DNA from: Pseudonocardia cypriaca
Lineage (GTDB): Bacteria > Actinomycetota > Actinomycetes > Mycobacteriales > Pseudonocardiaceae
Length of the DNA stretch: 64,000 nt
Direction: 5' to 3'
NCBI RefSeq assembly: GCF_006717045.1
Contig: NZ_VFPH01000003.1
Location: 744,001-808,000 of the forward strand
This document shows positions 59,288 through 64,000 of the stretch, piece by piece. How positions within the stretch are numbered: position 1 is the first letter of the stretch; the number at the start of each line of letters is the position of its first letter. The notes beneath the pieces are model-generated. The model did not search any database. It was given only the letters and a program-made list of their open reading frames with translations, and was not told the origin of the DNA. The translations under genes and the position numbers were made by a program.

Positions 59288-59317
59288 GTATAGTTGCCTA
59301 CTGGCAAGCAACTATAC
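59288..59317. promoter_or_regulatory. Strong nested palindrome before the MFS exporter gene
   Basis: GTATAGTTGC (59288-59297) and GCAACTATAC (59308-59317) are perfect 10-bp inverted arms. Offset inside lies TTGCC-TACT-GGCAA (59294-59307). TATAGT at 59289-59294 could be the -10. This is the layout of a MarR-type operator, but no regulator gene is adjacent. Confidence 0.65.
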
Positions 59318-59326
59318 GGAGACCAC

Positions 59327-60595
59327 ATGGCAGTGATCGGCGAGCGAGCGCTCGCCCCCCTCGACGCACTGCGCCGCCAGACCTTCGCCTCCCTCTCCAC
59401 CCCGAACTACCGCCGCTTCATGACCGGCCAGGCCGTCTCGATGGCCGGCACCTGGATGCAGACGATCGCCCAGTCCTGGCTGGTCCTGCAGCTCACCGGC
59501 TCGGCCACCGCCGTGGGGCTGGTCGTCGCGCTGCAGACGCTGCCGATCCTGCTCTTCGGGCCCTACGGCGGCGTGGTCGTCGACCGCCTCGACAAACGCA
59601 GGCTGATGATCGGCCTGCAGTCCGCCATGGGCGCGCAGGCCCTCGTGCTGGGCGCGCTGGTCGCCACCGGTTCGGTCCAGCTGTGGCACGTCTACGCGCT
59701 CGCCTTCGGGCTGGGCGCCGTCAGCAGCCTGGAGAACCCGGCACGACAGACGTTCGTGCTCGAACTGGTTGGGCCGGTCAACCTGCGCAACGCGGTCAGC
59801 CTCAACTCGGTGCTCGTGAACGTCGCCCGCGCGGTCGGGCCCGCCTTCGCGGGGATCGTGATCGCCACCGGGGGCATCGCCCTCTGCTTCCTGCTCAACG
59901 CGGTCAGCTTCGCCGCGGTCATCGCCTCCCTGCTGCGGCTCGACCTCGCCGCCCTCACCCCGACGACGCCCGCTCCCCGCGCGCCCGGCCAGCTGCGGGA
60001 GGGCTTCGACTACGTCCGCCGCACACCGGGGCTCGCGGTGCCCCTGCTGGTGATGGCCTTGGTCGGGTGCCTCGCATTCGAGTTCCAGGTGGTGCTCCCG
60101 ATCGTCGCCAGCGAGACGTTCGCCGGCGACGCCAGCACCTACGGCTTCCTGACGGCCGCCATGGGCGTCGGCGCCGTGATCGGCGGACTGTGCATGGCCG
60201 CGTGGGGCCGCACCGGGCTGTGGGCCCTGGCCGCCTCCGCGGCGGCGTTCGGCCTGGCGATGCTCGCCACCGCGCTCGCCCCGACCCTCGGCTTCGCGCT
60301 GCTCGGCATGGGGCTCGTCGGAGCGGCGAGCGTGGCGTTCCAGTCCGCGGGCAACAGCACCCTCCAGCTGACCGCGGACCCGCGCATGCGGGGCCGCGTC
60401 ATGGCGCTGTGGGCCGTGGCGTTCCTGGGCTCGACGCCGATCGGCGGCCCGATCGCGGGCTTCGTCAGCCAGCAGTTCGGCGGACGGGCCGGCCTCGCGC
60501 TCGGAGCGGTGGCCTGCCTCGCGGCCGCTGCGCTGACGGCGCTCGTCGCGCGGCGGGGGCAGGAGCAGCCGACGGACGAGCGGACGGCCGAGTGA
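59327..60595 (+). CDS. MFS exporter (EntS-like)
   Basis: A 422-residue protein with twelve helices of the enterobactin-exporter-like/DHA3 group. It shows NYRRFMTGQAVSMAGTWMQTIAQSWLVLQLTGSATAVGLVVALQTLPILLFGPYGGVVVDRLDKR, then NAVSLNSVLVNVARAVGPAFAGIVI. It likely exports a drug, siderophore or other natural product; with no biosynthetic cluster nearby, drug resistance is the more probable role. The ATG at 59327 follows GGAG. A strong palindrome at 59288-59317 suggests tight repression by a regulator encoded elsewhere. Confidence 0.9.
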   Translation: MAVIGERALAPLDALRRQTFASLSTPNYRRFMTGQAVSMAGTWMQTIAQSWLVLQLTGSATAVGLVVALQTLPILLFGPYGGVVVDRLDKRRLMIGLQSAMGAQALVLGALVATGSVQLWHVYALAFGLGAVSSLENPARQTFVLELVGPVNLRNAVSLNSVLVNVARAVGPAFAGIVIATGGIALCFLLNAVSFAAVIASLLRLDLAALTPTTPAPRAPGQLREGFDYVRRTPGLAVPLLVMALVGCLAFEFQVVLPIVASETFAGDASTYGFLTAAMGVGAVIGGLCMAAWGRTGLWALAASAAAFGLAMLATALAPTLGFALLGMGLVGAASVAFQSAGNSTLQLTADPRMRGRVMALWAVAFLGSTPIGGPIAGFVSQQFGGRAGLALGAVACLAAAALTALVARRGQEQPTDERTAE

Positions 60596-60664
60596 GGGAT
60601 CGCCGAATGGACACAGCTCAGCCTCAGTGTGGGCAGTCCGGACGCGGGCGCCGATAATCGCGGC

Positions 60665-61318
60665 ATGACCGCGGTGCGGGTTGTCGTTGCCGATGACGAC
60701 GTCCTGCTCCGGGAGGGGCTGGCCAGCCTGCTCGATCGGAGCGGGTTCGAGGTCGTCGGCCAGGCCGGGGACGCTGCGCGACTCCTGGAGCTGGTGCGGG
60801 ACACCGATCCCGAGCTGGTGATCGTCGACATCCGGATGCCGCCGGCACACAGCACCGAGGGGCTGGACGCGGCCAAGGAGATCCGCCGGGACTGGCCGCA
60901 GGTCGGCATCCTGGTCCTGTCCGCGCACGCCGAGGTCGACCACGCCATGGAGCTGCTGGCCAGCGGCCGGGGGATCGGCTACCTGCTCAAGAGCCGGGTC
61001 AGCGACGTGGCCGAGTTCATCGAGACCCTCGAGCGGATCGCAAGGGGCGGTTCGGTCGTCGACCCGGCGCTCGTGCAGGAGCTGGTCACCGCCCGCAAAC
61101 GCAACGACCCACTGGCGGTGGTCAGCGAGCGGGAGCGCGACGTGCTCTCGCTGATGGCCGAGGGCCGGTCCAACGCCGGGATCGCCCGCCGGCTGTGGAT
61201 CACCGAGGGCACCGTCGAGAAGCACGTGCGCAGCATCCTCACGAAGCTGGGCCTGTCCGACACCGACGACGACCACCGCAGGGTGCTCGCAGTGCTCACC
61301 TACCTCGAGAAGCGGTGA
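60665..61318 (+). CDS. NarL/LuxR-family response regulator
   Basis: A 217-residue regulator with receiver domain (Asp55 in LVIVDIRMPP) and LuxR-type HTH (about 150-210: LSEREVDVLSLMAEGRSN is near VSERERDVLSLMAEGRSNAGIARRLWITEGTVEKHVRSILTKLGL in the sequence). The lysine is in GYLLKSRVSD. It resembles the DegU/LiaR type common in actinobacteria. GATAAT at 60653-60658, 6 nt before the ATG, suggests a leaderless transcript. The probable partner kinase lies opposite it, tail to tail, overlapping by 23 nt. Confidence 0.92.
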   Translation: MTAVRVVVADDDVLLREGLASLLDRSGFEVVGQAGDAARLLELVRDTDPELVIVDIRMPPAHSTEGLDAAKEIRRDWPQVGILVLSAHAEVDHAMELLASGRGIGYLLKSRVSDVAEFIETLERIARGGSVVDPALVQELVTARKRNDPLAVVSERERDVLSLMAEGRSNAGIARRLWITEGTVEKHVRSILTKLGLSDTDDDHRRVLAVLTYLEKR

Positions 61319-64000
61319 GCGAGCCGCGCCCGTCGATGGGGAAGGTGACCGCAACCGTCGTCCCCGTGCCCCTCGGGCTCTCGACCTCGATGGCCCCGCC
61401 GAGCGCCTCCACGCGGTCCCGCAGGCCGACCAGGCCGGAGCCACCGTGTGGATCGGCCCCGCCTGCCCCGTCATCGCGCACCGAGAGCCGCAGGGTGCCC
61501 TCCCGCTCGGCGAGCGAGACGGCGACGTGCGAGGCCGCCGCGTGCTTCGCCGCGTTGGTCAACGCCTCCGACAGCACGTAGTACGCCGCCACCTCGACCG
61601 GCGCCGGGTACCGGGCGTCCGTCGCGACGTCGAGCTCGACCGGCACGGGGGAGCGGCGCGCCAGCGTGCGCAGGGCGGGCTGCAACCCGCCCTCGGCCAG
61701 CATCGCCGGGTGGATGCCCCGTGCGGTCTCGCGCAGCTCGTCGAGCAGCTGGCCGAGCTCCTCGATGATCCGTCCGAGCCCGTCCCGCACCTCGGGCAGC
61801 TCGTCGGGCACACCCGACTGGACGACGCGCAGCTCCAGGCCGAGCGAGACGATCCGCTGCTGGGCACCGTCGTGCAGGTCCCGTTCGATGCGCCTGCGCG
61901 CGTCGTCGGACGCGGCGACGACCCGGGCCCGGGACGCGGCCAGCTGGGCCTGGTTGTCGGCGTTGCCGATGGCCATCGCGACGAGATCGGTGAAGCGGGC
62001 CATCCGCTGCTCCGCGTCGGCCGGTAGCGAGGTTCCCGTCGACCACGCCGTCACGGCGCCCCAGCGCCGCCCGTCCACCGTGACGGGGCAGGCGACCACC
62101 GAGTGCACGCCCATCCGGCGCAGCCGCGCCGCGACGTGGTCGCCGACGAGCCGGGCGGGCCGCCCGGTGCGCCACACCTCGGAGCTGCTGTCGACGTCGT
62201 CGAGCGGCCATCGGGTGCCCATGGGCCACTGCCCGAGGTGCTCCCCGGCCCCGGCGAGCAGGACGGAGGCGCCGTCGGGGTCGAAGCGGCACACGCCCGC
62301 GTCGCTCGCTCCGAGGAGCTCGCGGACCACCTCGGCGACCACCCGGGACACCTCGGCCGGGGTCGGCCCGGTGGCGACGAGCGTGGCCACCTGCTCCAGC
62401 GCACCCTGCTCCGCCAGCAGGCGAACGATCTCGCGCCGGTCCTCGGTGTTCGCGATCGCTGTGCCGATGAGCTCGGCGAAGCCGGCGAGCCGCTGCTCGG
62501 ACCCGGCCGGAAGCGCGCCGTCGCGGGAGCCTGCGACCACCACACCCCACACCCGGTCCCCGAGGACGACCGGGGCGACGACGCACGCAGCGACGCCGGA
62601 TCCGTCGAGCGCGTCGATCGCCTCCGGCATCGCGGCGATGTCGTCGAGGCGGAGCGGCTCGCCCGACCGGAAGACCTTGATCGCCTCCCGGTTGGTCGGC
62701 ATGGTGCGGCCGACCTGTCCGTCCGCCCATCCGCTGAGTCCCATGAGCGTCGCCGCCTCGCCGGCCTCCCCGTCGAACCGGAACAGCAGCACCACGTCGG
62801 TGCCGAGCAAGGCAGCGATCTCGTCGGCACCCGTCGTGAACACCTCCTGCGCCGATCGGCCCTGCGCAACGACCGTCGCCACCCGCCGCAGGGCCGCCTG
62901 CTCCTCGAGCAGGCGGCGGGTCTGGGCGCGGTTCTCGCTGTTGCGCAGCGCCGTGGAGAGCAGTTCGGCGAAGCCCGGGACGCGCTCCGCGACGTCCGGG
63001 GGGAACCGCTCGTCCCGGGTGCGTGCCACGCCCATAGCGCCCCAGACGTTCCCGTCGACCACGATCGGGAACGCGATCGCGTGGCTGACACCCATGGCGC
63101 GGATGATCTCGGCGTCCCCCTCGGCGAGCGGCTGGCTCGAGTAGCCGTCGCGCACGGCCGGCCGCCCCGTCCGCAGGGCCTCGGCCATCGCCAGGCCCGC
63201 GTCGGGCGTCCAACGCCGGCCCACGTGCAGCTCGGGCGGGTGGGAGCCGTGCTGGGCGACGATCGTGCACTGCCCGTCCGGATCCAGCCGGGCCACGAGT
63301 GCGGCATCGGCGTCGAGGGTTCGCCGAACCTCCTCCGTGACGGCCGGCACCACCTCGTCGGGCGTGGCCTCGCGTGCCACCAGCGTGGCCACCCGGTGCA
63401 GCGCCGCCTGCACCTCCAGCAGACGAGCGACCTGGGCCCGGCGCTCCGCGTTCGCGACCGCGGTGCCCACGAGGTCGGTGAACCCGGCGACGCGGCCCTC
63501 GGTGTCGGCCGGGAAGCGCTCCCCCTTGCTGCCCACGCCGAGCACACCCCAGAGCCGCCCCTCGACGACGATCGGGATCGCGACCGACGAACTCGTCCCG
63601 ATCCGCTCGACCATGTCGCCGAACGCACCCTCGACGTCCCGGAAGTCGTCGCGACGGGCCGGTCTTCCGGTCCGCAGCACCTCCGCTGCGGCCAGGTGGG
63701 GATCGAGCTCCCACCGACTCCCCACCGGCATCTCGTCCAGACGGCCCGTTCTAGCCACGACGGTCGTCACACCGTCGGGCTCGAGGCGCATCAGGACCGC
63801 GACGTCGGCGCCGAGCAACCGGCCGATCTCGTCGGTCACCGTGCCGAAGACCCGCTCGGATGCGACCCCGCGCGCCACCAGCGTGGCCACCCGGCGCAGC
63901 GCGGCCTGCTCGTCGAGGAGCCGCCCGATCTCGGCGCGGCTCTCGGCGTTCGCGATCGCGACGCCGATGAGCTCGGTGAAGTCGACGAGCCGCCGTTCCG
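61296..64000 (-). CDS. Multi-GAF sensor histidine kinase (HisKA_3), N-terminus outside the window
   Basis: At least 901 residues of one frame; the start lies beyond the right edge. The sequence is a ladder of GAF domains joined by a recurring helix, LLxEQxALxxVATLVA. Four complete GAFs and the end of a fifth are visible (the linkers lie near 63880, 63390, 62880 and 62390). After the last GAF comes HisKA_3 with ERDLHDGAQQRIVSLGLELR (phospho-His) and a HATPase domain ending GSGLVGLRDRVEALGGAIEVESPRGTGTTVAVTFP. No membrane segment is visible. GAFs may sense small ligands, haem or redox state, but no Cys/His ligand set could be assigned. It is convergent with the LuxR regulator, sharing 23 nt. 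Confidence 0.93.
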   Translation of the reverse strand, partial: ERRLVDFTELIGVAIANAESRAEIGRLLDEQAALRRVATLVARGVASERVFGTVTDEIGRLLGADVAVLMRLEPDGVTTVVARTGRLDEMPVGSRWELDPHLAAAEVLRTGRPARRDDFRDVEGAFGDMVERIGTSSSVAIPIVVEGRLWGVLGVGSKGERFPADTEGRVAGFTDLVGTAVANAERRAQVARLLEVQAALHRVATLVAREATPDEVVPAVTEEVRRTLDADAALVARLDPDGQCTIVAQHGSHPPELHVGRRWTPDAGLAMAEALRTGRPAVRDGYSSQPLAEGDAEIIRAMGVSHAIAFPIVVDGNVWGAMGVARTRDERFPPDVAERVPGFAELLSTALRNSENRAQTRRLLEEQAALRRVATVVAQGRSAQEVFTTGADEIAALLGTDVVLLFRFDGEAGEAATLMGLSGWADGQVGRTMPTNREAIKVFRSGEPLRLDDIAAMPEAIDALDGSGVAACVVAPVVLGDRVWGVVVAGSRDGALPAGSEQRLAGFAELIGTAIANTEDRREIVRLLAEQGALEQVATLVATGPTPAEVSRVVAEVVRELLGASDAGVCRFDPDGASVLLAGAGEHLGQWPMGTRWPLDDVDSSSEVWRTGRPARLVGDHVAARLRRMGVHSVVACPVTVDGRRWGAVTAWSTGTSLPADAEQRMARFTDLVAMAIGNADNQAQLAASRARVVAASDDARRRIERDLHDGAQQRIVSLGLELRVVQSGVPDELPEVRDGLGRIIEELGQLLDELRETARGIHPAMLAEGGLQPALRTLARRSPVPVELDVATDARYPAPVEVAAYYVLSEALTNAAKHAAASHVAVSLAEREGTLRLSVRDDGAGGADPHGGSGLVGLRDRVEALGGAIEVESPRGTGTTVAVTFPIDGRGSLTASRGR

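Overview
The window is high-GC, densely coded actinobacterial chromosome. GTG starts are common, many neighbouring genes overlap by 4 nt (ATGA/GTGA), and a promoter hexamer often sits only 6-7 nt before a start codon, as in leaderless mRNAs. The family mix fits Pseudonocardiales, most likely a Pseudonocardia-like organism: an XRE/DUF5753-DUF397 pair, an htdX-fabG4-fadA2 fatty-acid block, an Rv2506-like TetR, and a membrane adenylate cyclase of the Rv1318c type. The genus is an inference. I saw no rRNA, tRNA, CRISPR array, transposase or phage gene, and the region reads as ordinary chromosome rich in metabolism and regulation.

Layout. 1-5838: start of an acyl-CoA carboxylase beta subunit (leucine-catabolism type), two small conserved proteins, an MFS transporter, a tail-to-tail two-component pair, and the TetR gene expected to control the carboxylase. 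5839-10495: a decayed serine-hydrolase fragment, then a five-gene operon (Nramp-like transporter, pxpA, pxpB, pxpC, YcsI-type protein) for 5-oxoproline use. 10532-17912: epoxide hydrolase, EamA exporter, XRE/DUF397 pair, a DUF1772-NmrA operon with a divergent LysR, and an adenylate cyclase. 17997-24103: MaoC hydratase, FabG4 and FadA2 on the minus strand, divergent from TetR and acyl-CoA oxidase, together a fatty-acid or CoA-thioester oxidation set. 24092-25407: HxlR regulator with a divergent QOR2-like NAD(P)H:quinone oxidoreductase.

25413-35034: a seven-gene sugar operon. It holds a YtfQ-like binding protein, an ABC ATPase, two permeases, an enolase-superfamily acid-sugar dehydratase, a gluconate-dehydrogenase-3/GMC fusion and a VOC protein, under a divergent LacI with two operator copies. 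35053-42182: LysR, a lipoprotein metallo-beta-lactamase-fold hydrolase, FadD, amidase, MOSC protein, methionine aminopeptidase and a small XRE protein. 42240-45687: a lipoprotein serine hydrolase co-transcribed with a response regulator and a histidine kinase, preceded by an OmpR-type direct repeat. 45638-55226: aminotransferase, flavin/F420-type oxidase, D-threonine-aldolase-like enzyme, three membrane proteins, a TPM-domain protein, LysR and a tautomerase. 55284-64000: GH3 glycosidase with a divergent LacI, a second split-barrel protein, an MFS exporter behind an orphan operator-like palindrome, and a second tail-to-tail two-component pair whose kinase carries a ladder of GAF domains.

The most unusual signal is a set of three 53-nt elements at 882, 17971 and 40129. 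Each is two 23-nt hairpins (10-bp arms, 3-nt loop) separated by exactly 7 nt, the second hairpin being close to the reverse complement of the first. Two copies share a sequence; the third has a different sequence but the same geometry. The two related copies run into the 3' ends of unrelated genes (MaoC hydratase and amidase) in the same frame, giving both proteins a near-identical C-terminal peptide PT(N/S)GAFVG and their stop codon.
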